Of a stretch of 64,000 bases of DNA, positions 53,740 through 62,419 are shown piece after piece. The DNA lies in contig NZ_BMTD01000008.1 of assembly GCF_014649495.1 (NCBI RefSeq), positions 248,001 through 312,000 on the forward strand. Reading direction: 5' to 3'. The notes under the pieces are model-generated. The model saw nothing but the letters and a program-made list of their open reading frames with translations, ran no database searches and was not told the origin of the DNA. Position 1 is the stretch's first letter; each line of letters begins with the position of its first letter. The translations under genes and the position numbers were made by a program. The DNA is from Streptomyces filipinensis (GTDB lineage Bacteria; Actinomycetota; Actinomycetes; Streptomycetales; Streptomycetaceae).

Positions 53740-56142
53740 ATGTCGGAGTGGACATGGGAGTGGACGGGCTACGATCCCGCCGCCGAGCAGCTGCGTGAGG
53801 CCCTCTGCACACTGGGCAACGGTTACTTCGCCACACGCGGGGCCCTGCCGGAACACCGGGCCGGCCTGGTGCACTATCCGGGCACTTATGCAGCGGGGTG
53901 CTACAACCGCCTGGAGTCGACCGTGGCGGGGCGGCAGGTCGTGAACGAAGACGTGGTCAACCTCCCCAACTGGCTCTTTCTCCGGTTCCGGGCGCGCCGC
54001 ACGGATGGGACGTGGAGCCCGTGGTTCTCCCCCGGCACGCACACCCTCCTGGACCACCGGCACACCCTGGATCTGCGCCGGGGCACACTCGCACGGTCCT
54101 CCCGCCACCGGAACGACGAACTGGGTGTGCTCAGCGTCGAGCAGACCCGCCTGGTGCACATGGAGGACCCGCACCTGGCCGCACTGCGGACGGTACTCAC
54201 GGCCGAGGACTGGACCGGGCAGATCGAAATCGAAAGCTCTCTGGACGGCGATGTCCTCAACGGCAATGTGCACCGCTACCGCGCACTCGACCGCCACCAC
54301 CTGAACCACGTGCGAACCGGTGCGCACGAGCCCGACACCGTCTGGCTGAGCTGCCGGACCAGCACCTCGGACATCACCGTCGCCCTGGCCGCCCGGACGA
54401 CGGTCCGCGCGGACGAGGCTCCGGTCTCATCAGTGCTTCGGCCAGCCCGCCACCGCGCCGTCCACCGTCTGGTCGTCCCGATCACCCGCGGCAGGCCTGT
54501 CATCGTGGACAAGACGGTGGCAGTGCACACCTCGCGGGACACAGCGATCAGCGATGCCCTCGGCGAAGCCGTCGAGCGGGTGTCCGTGGCGGCGGACTTC
54601 CCGGCCTTGCTCGACTCCCATGTCGCGGCCTGGGAGCGGCTGTGGCGACGCACGGACGTACAGGTGCCCGGAGAAGCCGGCCGCATCCTGCGCTTCCATC
54701 TCTTCCACGTCCTGCAGACGCTGTCACCGCACACGGCGGAGCTGGATGTGGGCGTGCCTGCCCGGGGTCTGCACGGCGAGGCGTACCGGGGTCATGTGTT
54801 CTGGGACGAGCTCTTCGTCCTCCCCTATCTCAACCTGCACCTTCCGGAGGTGTCCCGGGCGCTGCTGAACTACCGCCACCGACGCCTCCCTCGGGCCTGC
54901 GCGGCGGCCAGCGCGGCCGGCAGGGCCGGGGCGATGTATCCGTGGCAGAGCGGCAGCAACGGGCGTGAGGAGTCCCAGGAATGGCATCTCAACCCCGCCT
55001 CGGGCCGCTGGATGCCGGACCACTCGCGCCTTCAGCACCACGTGGGTTCGGCGATCGCCTACAACGTCTGGCAGTACTGCGAGGCCACCGGTGACACGGA
55101 GTACCTGCACACCAAAGGCGCGGAGATGCTGCTGCAGATCGCCCGTTTCTGGGCCGACTCGGCAGTCTTCGACCATGACACGCGCCGCTACCGCATCCGC
55201 GGTGTCGTCGGCCCCGACGAGTACCACGACGGCTATCCCGGTGCCGCGAAGCCCGGGCTGGACGACAACGCGTACACCAACGTCATGGCCGCCTGGGTCC
55301 TCACCCGCGCTCTGGAGCTCGTGCGGCGCCTTCCCGCATGGCGGCGCGAGGAACTGTTCCAGCGGGTCCGGCTGAGCGCCGACGCGCTGCCGGAGTGGGA
55401 GGAGGTCTCCCGACGCCTGCGGGTGCCCTTCCACCAAGGCGTCATCAGCCAGTTCGAGGGCTACGACGGCCTCACCGAACTCGACTGGGAAGCCTACCGC
55501 GCACGCTACGGCACCATCCGGCGGCTGGACCGCGTTCTCGAGGCCGAGGGCGACACGGTCAACCGCTACAAGGCGTCCAAGCAGGCCGATGTCCTCATGC
55601 TCGGTTACCTGTTCTCGCCCACGGAACTGCGTGCTCTGTTCCGGCGTCTCGGTTACCACGTGGACGACGAGATCTGGCGCAGCACCGTCGACTACTACCT
55701 CCGGCGCACCAGCCACGGCTCGACCCTGAGCGAACTCGTCCACGGCCTGGTCCTCGCCAGGGCCAGACGGGCCGACGCATGGCAGTACGTCCACGAAGCC
55801 CTGGAGGCGGACATCGCCGACATCCAGGGCGGCACCACGGGCGAAGGCATCCACCTCGGCGCCATGGCCGGAACCCTCGACCTCGTCCAGCGCGGCCTGA
55901 CGGGACTGGAGACACGCGAGGACGCCCTCTGGCTGGACCCGGTCCCACTTCCGGCACTCTCCGAGTACGGCTTCACACTGCACTATCGCGGTCACCGGGG
56001 TATCGGCGTGCGCCGCCGGAGCGGGCAGCTGGAGATCGCCGTACCCGACTCGGAAGAGTCGGCGATCCGCGTGGTGCTGGCCGATCGAGCGGTGACCATA
56101 GCCCCGGGGGAGACCTGCACGCTCCTTCTGCCGAGGGACTGA
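53740..56142 (+). CDS. Glycoside hydrolase family 65 disaccharide phosphorylase
   Basis: The 800-residue product has the GH65 N-terminal beta-sandwich (ETLGNGYFATRG-like CTLGNGYFATRGALPEHRA), a helical linker and an (alpha/alpha)6 barrel. VFWDELFVLPYLNLHLPEVS and the catalytic-acid motif VVGPDEYHDG (E494) are followed by NAYTNVMAAW and RYKASKQADVLMLGYLF (phosphate-binding region). These enzymes phosphorolyse trehalose, maltose or kojibiose to beta-glucose-1-P and glucose; the substrate is undetermined. It would save one ATP over hydrolysis when mobilising stored trehalose. ATG 53740 follows GGAGAGGGAAAGGTGGCGG. Confidence 0.92.
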   Translation: MSEWTWEWTGYDPAAEQLREALCTLGNGYFATRGALPEHRAGLVHYPGTYAAGCYNRLESTVAGRQVVNEDVVNLPNWLFLRFRARRTDGTWSPWFSPGTHTLLDHRHTLDLRRGTLARSSRHRNDELGVLSVEQTRLVHMEDPHLAALRTVLTAEDWTGQIEIESSLDGDVLNGNVHRYRALDRHHLNHVRTGAHEPDTVWLSCRTSTSDITVALAARTTVRADEAPVSSVLRPARHRAVHRLVVPITRGRPVIVDKTVAVHTSRDTAISDALGEAVERVSVAADFPALLDSHVAAWERLWRRTDVQVPGEAGRILRFHLFHVLQTLSPHTAELDVGVPARGLHGEAYRGHVFWDELFVLPYLNLHLPEVSRALLNYRHRRLPRACAAASAAGRAGAMYPWQSGSNGREESQEWHLNPASGRWMPDHSRLQHHVGSAIAYNVWQYCEATGDTEYLHTKGAEMLLQIARFWADSAVFDHDTRRYRIRGVVGPDEYHDGYPGAAKPGLDDNAYTNVMAAWVLTRALELVRRLPAWRREELFQRVRLSADALPEWEEVSRRLRVPFHQGVISQFEGYDGLTELDWEAYRARYGTIRRLDRVLEAEGDTVNRYKASKQADVLMLGYLFSPTELRALFRRLGYHVDDEIWRSTVDYYLRRTSHGSTLSELVHGLVLARARRADAWQYVHEALEADIADIQGGTTGEGIHLGAMAGTLDLVQRGLTGLETREDALWLDPVPLPALSEYGFTLHYRGHRGIGVRRRSGQLEIAVPDSEESAIRVVLADRAVTIAPGETCTLLLPRD

Positions 56143-56525
56143 GCCTCACAGGTCGTCCTCCGATGGCTGCGGGCCGGGGCTGCCGCGTGGTGTCGAGCCG
56201 GGTCCGGGAAGCGGGCTTCATTCGAGCGGTCGCTACGGTCCTGGGTCCGTGGCAGAGCCGTTGGCACGGAACTGGGGTCCGAGCCAAGGATGTGGTCTGC
56301 CCTGCAGTGCCACCGGTGCCACACCCGGCGCTCCCTCGGACCTGGGCATCCGACACCCCGGTCCGGTCCCTCCGCTGCCTGCACGACCCGAGCGCAAGGA
56401 AGAAGGTGCCCGTGTCCGGCGGTCCGCACCGATCGCCGGGGCTGCCCGCGGCGACCCCGGCGGCCTGGTCCGGCTGCCCTGGTCTCGCACACCAGCCACC
56501 ACACCGCCCTGTCTTCCTGTGCCGG
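56143..56525. other. 383 bp with no recognisable gene
   Basis: Several open frames cross this stretch, but none has recognisable homology, a plausible ribosome site or a conserved motif. No DosR-like box or strong hairpin is visible. It marks the right edge of the stress-gene island. Confidence 0.5.
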
Positions 56526-56696
56526 TCAGCGCGTCACCGTGGTCGGCGGCGAGCCCGGCTGCTGATGACGACGGGCACCGGCGAGGTAGCGGACAAGTGC
56601 GACGAGGCCAAGGATCAGGACGGCCCAGAGCAGCACCATGAAGGCCGTCATGACGATCCAGCCGCCCCAGCCCCCTCCGCCGTCGTACCACATCAT
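56526..56696 (-). CDS. Small single-pass membrane protein
   Basis: The 56-residue product starts MMWYDGGGGWGGWIVMTAFM and continues through VLLWAVLILGLVALVRYL, one transmembrane helix of about 22 residues, then a basic and Pro/Thr-rich tail. The MM(W)YDxxGGW...W(x)nLVAL(V)RYL pattern is common in actinomycetes; function unknown. ATG 56696 follows GAGGGAAGCGATCGGC. Divergent from the MarR regulator, which may control it. Confidence 0.75.
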   Translation of the reverse strand: MMWYDGGGGWGGWIVMTAFMVLLWAVLILGLVALVRYLAGARRHQQPGSPPTTVTR

Positions 56697-56922
56697 GCCG
56701 ATCGCTTCCCTCGGCTGATGGCTCCAGCGCCACCAGGATGGATCAATGGGACCCCGGTCGGCTTGGGCCACGCTCCCCAGGTACAGAGCCGGTGGACCCT
56801 CGCCTGATCCGGACCGGGCTCGAGTGGGAGGTGCTGACGCGGGTACCACGCGCCGCCCGACACCGCTTCGGTCCTCGTGCGGCGGTGCCGCACCTGAGCG
56901 CGGCCCGGATACCCTTTGCCCC

Positions 56923-57432
56923 ATGTCTGCGCGACCCAGCTCCGGGGCTTCCTTGCCCTGTCCCGCCGGGCAGGAGCCGGACGCCCGGCTGCTCACCGAA
57001 GCCATCACCCGGCTGCATCGCGCGCTGCACTCCTGCATGGTCCGCACCGACTACCCACGGAAGACTCTCCCCTTGGCCCAGGTCGAGCTGCTCCAGGTAC
57101 TACGGGAACGCTCGCCCGCGCACATCAGTGACCTGACAGCCCGCCGCCACCTGGCGCCCAGCACGGTCAGTGGACTCATCAGCCGGATAATCGGCGCCGG
57201 ACTGGTCGCGCGTGATGTAGATCCGGTCAACCCTCGATCCTCCGTCGTCACCCTCACCGATGCCGGCCGTGAGAAGCTCGCCGCCTGGACCAGGACCCAC
57301 AAAGATCCTATGGATGCCGCCTACGCCGCCCTCGGCGACAGCGAGCGCGCGGTCATCGCGCAGGCGCTGCCCGTGCTCTTCCGGCTCGCGGAGCACGTCG
57401 ATGAGCAAGCACACGGCCCTGAACTGGGCTGA
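56923..57432 (+). CDS. MarR-family transcriptional regulator
   Basis: The 169-residue product has a winged HTH at about 45-115: LAQVELLQVLRERSPAHISD, LTARRHLAPSTVSGLISRI and the wing GLVARDVDPVNPRSSVVTLT. Flanking helices give dimerisation. The ligand is unknown. ATG 56923 (MSARPSSGASL) precedes the conserved part; an upstream in-frame start at 56746 would add 59 residues unlike MarR. No clear palindromic operator was found in the 226-bp divergent region. Confidence 0.88.
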   Translation: MSARPSSGASLPCPAGQEPDARLLTEAITRLHRALHSCMVRTDYPRKTLPLAQVELLQVLRERSPAHISDLTARRHLAPSTVSGLISRIIGAGLVARDVDPVNPRSSVVTLTDAGREKLAAWTRTHKDPMDAAYAALGDSERAVIAQALPVLFRLAEHVDEQAHGPELG

Positions 57433-57554
57433 AAGCCGTACCGCCGAGCACGGCGCGGGCTCATCCCTGGCTCGCCGGCGAGACGCGCCGCCCATGGATC
57501 CCCTCGAACGGCGCCAGCCGGACGGCCGGCGTGCCGCAGACTGTGGATCGGTCG

Positions 57555-60500
57555 TCAGTGTGCTTGGAGCGGTGTCTCCTCGGTCGGGCCGTATCCGCCT
57601 CCGCCGGGGGTGCGGATGACAAGCGTGTCCCCGGCGCCGACGTCTGCCGTGTCGCAGCCGCGCAGAGGCGTGGTCGTGCCGTCCACGCGTGCGATGAGGT
57701 TCTCGCCCAGAGCGCCGGGGCGGCCGCCGTCCATGCCGTAGGGCGGGATGCGGCGATGGCCGGAGACGACTGCGACGGTCATCGGTTCCAGGAAGCGGAT
57801 CCGGCGTTCCACACCGCACCCGCCGTGCCAGCGGCCCGCGCCCCCGCTGCCCTCGCGGACGCGGAAGTCCTCCACCCGTACCGGGTAGCGCCATTCCAGG
57901 ATCTCGGGGTCGGTGAGGCGGGAGTTGGTCATGTGCGTCTGTACGGCGTCCGCGCCGTCGAAGCCTTCGCCCGCGCCGGCGCCGGATGCGACGGTCTCGT
58001 AGTACTGCACGTGATCGTTGCCGAAGGACAGGTTGTTCATGGTGCCGGAGCCCTCCGCCTGGGCGCCCAGCACGGCGTACAGGGCACCGGTGACGGCCTG
58101 GGACGTCTCGACGTTGCCGGCGACGGTGGCGGCCGGGTGGACCGGGGCGAGCATGCAGCCGTCGGGAACACGGACGTCGAGTGGCTTCAGGCAGCCGCTG
58201 TTGAGGGGGATGTCGTCGGCGACCAGGGTGCGGAAGACGTACAGCACGGCCGCCATGACGACGGATGTGGGGGCGTTAAGGTTGCCGGGCTGCTGGGGTG
58301 ATGTTCCGGTGAAATCCAGTACGGCGCTGCGGGTTTCGTGGTCGACGCGCAGGGCGACCTGGATGACGGCCCCGTTGTCGGTCTCATAGCGGTGTTCGCC
58401 GTCGTGGAGGGTGGCGATGATACGGCGGACGGATTCCTCGGCGTTGTCCTGCACGTGCCGCATGTAGGCGTGGACGACGTCAAGACCGAACTCGGCGATC
58501 ACCATGCCTAGTTCACGGATGCCCTTGTTGTTGGCGGCGATCTGGGCACGCAGGTCGGCGAGGTTGGTCTCCGGGTCGCGCGACGGGTAGCGGGCGGTCA
58601 GCAGCAGGTCGCGGGTTTCGGTCCCGCGGAAGTGTCCGTCCCGCACGAGCAACCAGTTGTCGAACAGGACGCCCTCCTCGTCGATCGTGGTGCTGAAGGC
58701 GGGCATCGACCCGGGGCTGATGCCGCCGATCTCGGCGTGGTGGCCGCGCGAGGCGACGAGGAAGAGCAGACGCACCCCAGTCTCGTCGAAGACGGGGGTG
58801 ACGACGGTGATGTCGGGCAGGTGAGTGCCGCCGTGGTAGGGGTCGTTGATGGCGTAGACGTCGCCGGGCCTCAGTGTGCCGGAGTTGCGGCGCAGCACCT
58901 CCTTGATGGACTCGCCCATCGACCCGAGGTGGACAGGGATGTGTGGCGCATTGGCGATGAGATTGCCGTCCGGGTCGAACAGGGCGCAGGAGAAGTCGAG
59001 GCGCTCCTTGATGTTGACCGAGTGCGCCGTGCTCCCGAGGCGTACCCCCATCTGTTCGGCGACGGACATGAACAGGTTGTTGAAGACTTCCAACATCACC
59101 GGGTCGACGGTGGTGCCCACCGCTGTACGGGACGGGCGGGGCCGGGAGCGGGTGAGGACGAGGTCGCCGTGCTCGTCGGCCGCGGCGCGCCATCCGGGGT
59201 CGACAACCGTGGTCTCGTCCGCCTCGGCGATGATCGCCGGACCCTCGACCGCGTCCTGCGGGCGGATGTCCTCGCGTAGGTACAGCCGCGCGGGCTGCCA
59301 ACGGCCCTCGGTGAACATCCGGACGACAGCGACGGGTTGAAGTGCGCCGGTCCGCGGCGGCAGCGCGGACGTGGTGGTGGTACGTGGGCCGGAGGAACCA
59401 GTGGCCTCGACCGCGACGGCCTCGACGACCAGCGGCTTGCTCATGGTGAAGCCGTAGCGTTCCCGGTGATCGCGTTCGAAGGCTGCCTGCATCTCCTGCG
59501 CAGGCCCCAACGGCACCGGCAGCGAGAAGTCCGTGCCCTGGTAACGCAGCAGCGCGCGGGCGGTCGTACGGACGGTGGCGTCCGGCACGCCGTCCTCCCG
59601 CAACTGGACGCGTGCCCGCTCCTCCAGTTCGGCGCGGACGGCTTCGACACGGGCCGCTGCCTCCGGCCGGTCGAGGGGGGCCTCGATGGAGCGTTCGCGC
59701 AGCGCGAGCGCGTCCGCCATCCCGATCCCGTAGGCGGACAGAACCCCGGCGAGCGGCGGGATCAGCACGGTGTCGATGCCGAGCCGGTCGGCGACCGCAC
59801 AGGAGTGCTGGCCGCCCGCGCCACCGAAGGCGACCAGCGCGTAGCGGGTGATGTCACGGCCACGCTGGACGGAGATCTTCTTCACCGCGTTCGCGATGTT
59901 GAGCACGGCGATGTCGAGGAAGCCCGCCGCGACCTCCTCCGGGCCAAGACGCCTTCCGGTCGCGGCGGCGGTCTGCTCGGCAAGCTCCGTGAATCGGGCA
60001 CGGACCGCGGCCTCGTCCAACGGCTGATCGCCGTCCTTGCCGAACACCGCCGGGAAATAGGCGGGTTGGACACGGCCCAGCATGACATTGGCGTCGGTGA
60101 CGGTCAGCGGCCCGCCGCGGCGGTAGCAGATGGGGCCGGGATCGGCACCGGCCGAGTCCGGCCCCACGCGGTAGCGCATCCCGTCGAAGTGCAGGACGGA
60201 GCCCCCGCCCGCGGCGACGGTGTGGATGTCGGTCATCGGCGCCCGCATCCGCACGCCCGCCACCTGGGTGCCCAGAACCCGTTCGATCTCGCCCGCGTAG
60301 TGGGACACGTCGGTCGAGGTGCCACCCATGTCGAAGCCGATCGCCCTGGTGCGGCCGGCGCGCCGCGCGGCGCGGGCCATGCCCACGACGCCGCCCGCCG
60401 GGCCGGAGAGCACGGCGTCCTTGCCCCTGAAGCGGGCCGCCTCCCGCAGACCTCCGCCGGACTGCATGAACATCAACCGCACACCGCTCAGTTCACAAGC

Positions 60501-61178
60501 CACCCGGTCCACGTAGCGCCGCAGGATGGGTGACAGGTAGGCGTCGACCACGGTCGTGTCGCCCCGCGGCACCAGCTTGATCAGCGGGCTCACCTCATGC
60601 GAACAGCTCACCTGTTGATAGCCGACCGAAAGGGCCGCCTCGGCCACGGCACACTCGTGATCCGGGTAGCGGTAGCCGTGCAGGAAGACGACCGCGGCAC
60701 TGCGGAACCCGTCCGCGTACGCCGACGCGAGCGCCTCGCGCACGCCACCGAGGTCGAGCGGGCGGACGAGCTCACCGCGCGCGCTCACCCGTTCCTCCAC
60801 CTCGACCACCCGGTCGTACAGGGCCTCCGGAAGGAGGATGCGGCGGTCGAAGATGTGCGGACGGTTCTGGTAGGCGATCCGCAGGGCATCCCGGAAACCC
60901 CGAGTGATCACGAGAACGGTGGGCTCGCCGGTGTGGGTCAGCAACGCGTTGGTGGCGACGGTGGTGCCCATCTTCACCACCTCGATCCGGTCGGCCGGAA
61001 TCGACTCGTCCGCCTCCAGGCCCAGCCCCAGACGGATCCCGGCGACCGCCGCGTCCCGGTACGCCTCCGGCCGGTCCGACAGCAGCTTGCGGCTGACCAC
61101 CTCGGAGTCCGGCGTCACCGCCACGACATCGGTGAAGGTGCCACCACGGTCGATCCAGAACTGCCAGCGACCAGCCAT
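57555..61178 (-). CDS. 5-oxoprolinase / hydantoinase A-B fusion
   Basis: The 1207-residue product has a HyuA-like N-terminal half (FWIDRGGTFTDVVAVTPDSE, GFDMGGTSTDVSHYAGEIER, actin-like ATPase motifs) and a HyuB-like half from about residue 690 (DPVMLEVFNNLFMSVAEQMG, RLDFSCALFDPDGNLIANAP). This length and fusion are typical of ATP-dependent 5-oxoprolinase, which opens 5-oxoproline to glutamate; N-methylhydantoinase is an alternative. ATG 61178. The metabolic setting is amino-acid or glutathione-type turnover, apparently unrelated to the stress island. Confidence 0.93.
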   Translation of the reverse strand: MAGRWQFWIDRGGTFTDVVAVTPDSEVVSRKLLSDRPEAYRDAAVAGIRLGLGLEADESIPADRIEVVKMGTTVATNALLTHTGEPTVLVITRGFRDALRIAYQNRPHIFDRRILLPEALYDRVVEVEERVSARGELVRPLDLGGVREALASAYADGFRSAAVVFLHGYRYPDHECAVAEAALSVGYQQVSCSHEVSPLIKLVPRGDTTVVDAYLSPILRRYVDRVACELSGVRLMFMQSGGGLREAARFRGKDAVLSGPAGGVVGMARAARRAGRTRAIGFDMGGTSTDVSHYAGEIERVLGTQVAGVRMRAPMTDIHTVAAGGGSVLHFDGMRYRVGPDSAGADPGPICYRRGGPLTVTDANVMLGRVQPAYFPAVFGKDGDQPLDEAAVRARFTELAEQTAAATGRRLGPEEVAAGFLDIAVLNIANAVKKISVQRGRDITRYALVAFGGAGGQHSCAVADRLGIDTVLIPPLAGVLSAYGIGMADALALRERSIEAPLDRPEAAARVEAVRAELEERARVQLREDGVPDATVRTTARALLRYQGTDFSLPVPLGPAQEMQAAFERDHRERYGFTMSKPLVVEAVAVEATGSSGPRTTTTSALPPRTGALQPVAVVRMFTEGRWQPARLYLREDIRPQDAVEGPAIIAEADETTVVDPGWRAAADEHGDLVLTRSRPRPSRTAVGTTVDPVMLEVFNNLFMSVAEQMGVRLGSTAHSVNIKERLDFSCALFDPDGNLIANAPHIPVHLGSMGESIKEVLRRNSGTLRPGDVYAINDPYHGGTHLPDITVVTPVFDETGVRLLFLVASRGHHAEIGGISPGSMPAFSTTIDEEGVLFDNWLLVRDGHFRGTETRDLLLTARYPSRDPETNLADLRAQIAANNKGIRELGMVIAEFGLDVVHAYMRHVQDNAEESVRRIIATLHDGEHRYETDNGAVIQVALRVDHETRSAVLDFTGTSPQQPGNLNAPTSVVMAAVLYVFRTLVADDIPLNSGCLKPLDVRVPDGCMLAPVHPAATVAGNVETSQAVTGALYAVLGAQAEGSGTMNNLSFGNDHVQYYETVASGAGAGEGFDGADAVQTHMTNSRLTDPEILEWRYPVRVEDFRVREGSGGAGRWHGGCGVERRIRFLEPMTVAVVSGHRRIPPYGMDGGRPGALGENLIARVDGTTTPLRGCDTADVGAGDTLVIRTPGGGGYGPTEETPLQAH

Positions 61179-61369
61179 GGGCCCATTGTGCGCTTCCCGT
61201 GTGCGGTGGGTGATCGGCCGGCCCGACGCCCCGGTCGCAGCTCGACCACCTGTGGCGAACCGGTCACGGCCTGCACCCACCTGCGCGGCCCACACCGCTC
61301 AGGTCCACCCAGGCCATCAGGCGACTACTGGCCGAGGAGCAGCCGGTCGCCGCGTGATCCTTCGCCGGT

Positions 61370-62251
61370 TCAGCGGACGGACTGCGGCGGGGAGGACGCG
61401 GACCCGCCCGGGCCGTGGCTCGCGTTCTGGTGCAGGGCGTTGAATTCCGCCACGTTGCGGGTGTGCGTCGCGTAGTCGGAGGTGAAACGGGTGTCGCCCG
61501 GCCTGACCGTGACGAAGTAAAGCCAGTCGCCCGGCGTCGGGTTGAGCGCGGCGCGCATCGCCTCCTCACCGGGATTGTCGATCGGCGTGGGCGGCAGTCC
61601 CATGTGCTGGTAGGAGTTGTACGGGCTCTCGACCTGGGTGTCGTCCTGGCTGGTGTGGACGGTGCTGCGGTTCATCGCGTAGTTGATCGTCGAGTCCATC
61701 TGCAGCGGCATGCCGCGCTCCAGACGGTTGAGGACGACCCGGGCGACCTTGCCCATGTCCGCAGGCGTCGCGGCCTCCGCCTGGACGATGCTGGCGATGG
61801 TGACGGCCTGGTAGACGTTCATGGCGTTGCGCTGAGCCCCCGCCGCGACCGGCGCCGCGTTGAACTCGCCGTTGGCGGTGTCGGCCATGGAGCGCAGCAA
61901 CGACTCGGGCGTGGCTCCCTTGTCGATGTGGTACGTCGCCGGAAAGAGATAGCCCTCCGGGTTGCCCTGGGCTTCGCTCGGCAGTGTCAGGCCGGCTTTT
62001 CCGACGGACTTGCGCGTGCTGCCCGCGGGGAGCCTGAGGGCCTTGTCGATCGCGTCGTACACCTGGCTCGCGCGCCAGCCCTCGGGGACGACCAGCGAGG
62101 TGGGCGGCGGGGGCTCCGCCGGAGCGCTGTCCAGCGTCAGCAGCGGCACCGCCACGGCGGTGCCGACCACGACAGCGCCGGCCGCGAGGAGTGCGAGTCT
62201 GCCCCGGCGTGTCAGTCGCGTCGTGCCTCGTGGCGGAATGTTCGTCTGCAT
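61370..62251 (-). CDS. mltG: MltG-like endolytic transglycosylase (YceG family)
   Basis: The 293-residue product has an Arg-rich N-terminus and one transmembrane helix (about 20-42, LALLAAGAVVVGTAVAVPLL). A YceG/MltG domain follows, with NPEGYLFPATYHIDKGATPE, the catalytic-Glu helix IASIVQAEAATPADMGKVAR, and NPTPGDWLYFVTVRPGDTRF. MltG cleaves nascent peptidoglycan and sets glycan length. It is shorter than the housekeeping protein (usually 350-600 residues in Streptomyces) because the cytoplasmic region is small, so probably a paralogue. ATG 62251 (MQTNIPPRG). Confidence 0.88.
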   Translation of the reverse strand: MQTNIPPRGTTRLTRRGRLALLAAGAVVVGTAVAVPLLTLDSAPAEPPPPTSLVVPEGWRASQVYDAIDKALRLPAGSTRKSVGKAGLTLPSEAQGNPEGYLFPATYHIDKGATPESLLRSMADTANGEFNAAPVAAGAQRNAMNVYQAVTIASIVQAEAATPADMGKVARVVLNRLERGMPLQMDSTINYAMNRSTVHTSQDDTQVESPYNSYQHMGLPPTPIDNPGEEAMRAALNPTPGDWLYFVTVRPGDTRFTSDYATHTRNVAEFNALHQNASHGPGGSASSPPQSVR

Positions 62252-62419
62252 GCGGGCACGGTAATACGCATATCGCCATAAACCCGGCACATATTACGTT
62301 GTCGCTCCGTTGTCGGCCGGAGGGTCAGCTTGTCGGTTCCGCCGCGCCCAGCCCGAGTGTTCCGGCCGTGCTCGGCTCACGTGCTCCGGTCGCGTTCAGC
62401 GTGTGGGTTCCGGCTGTGC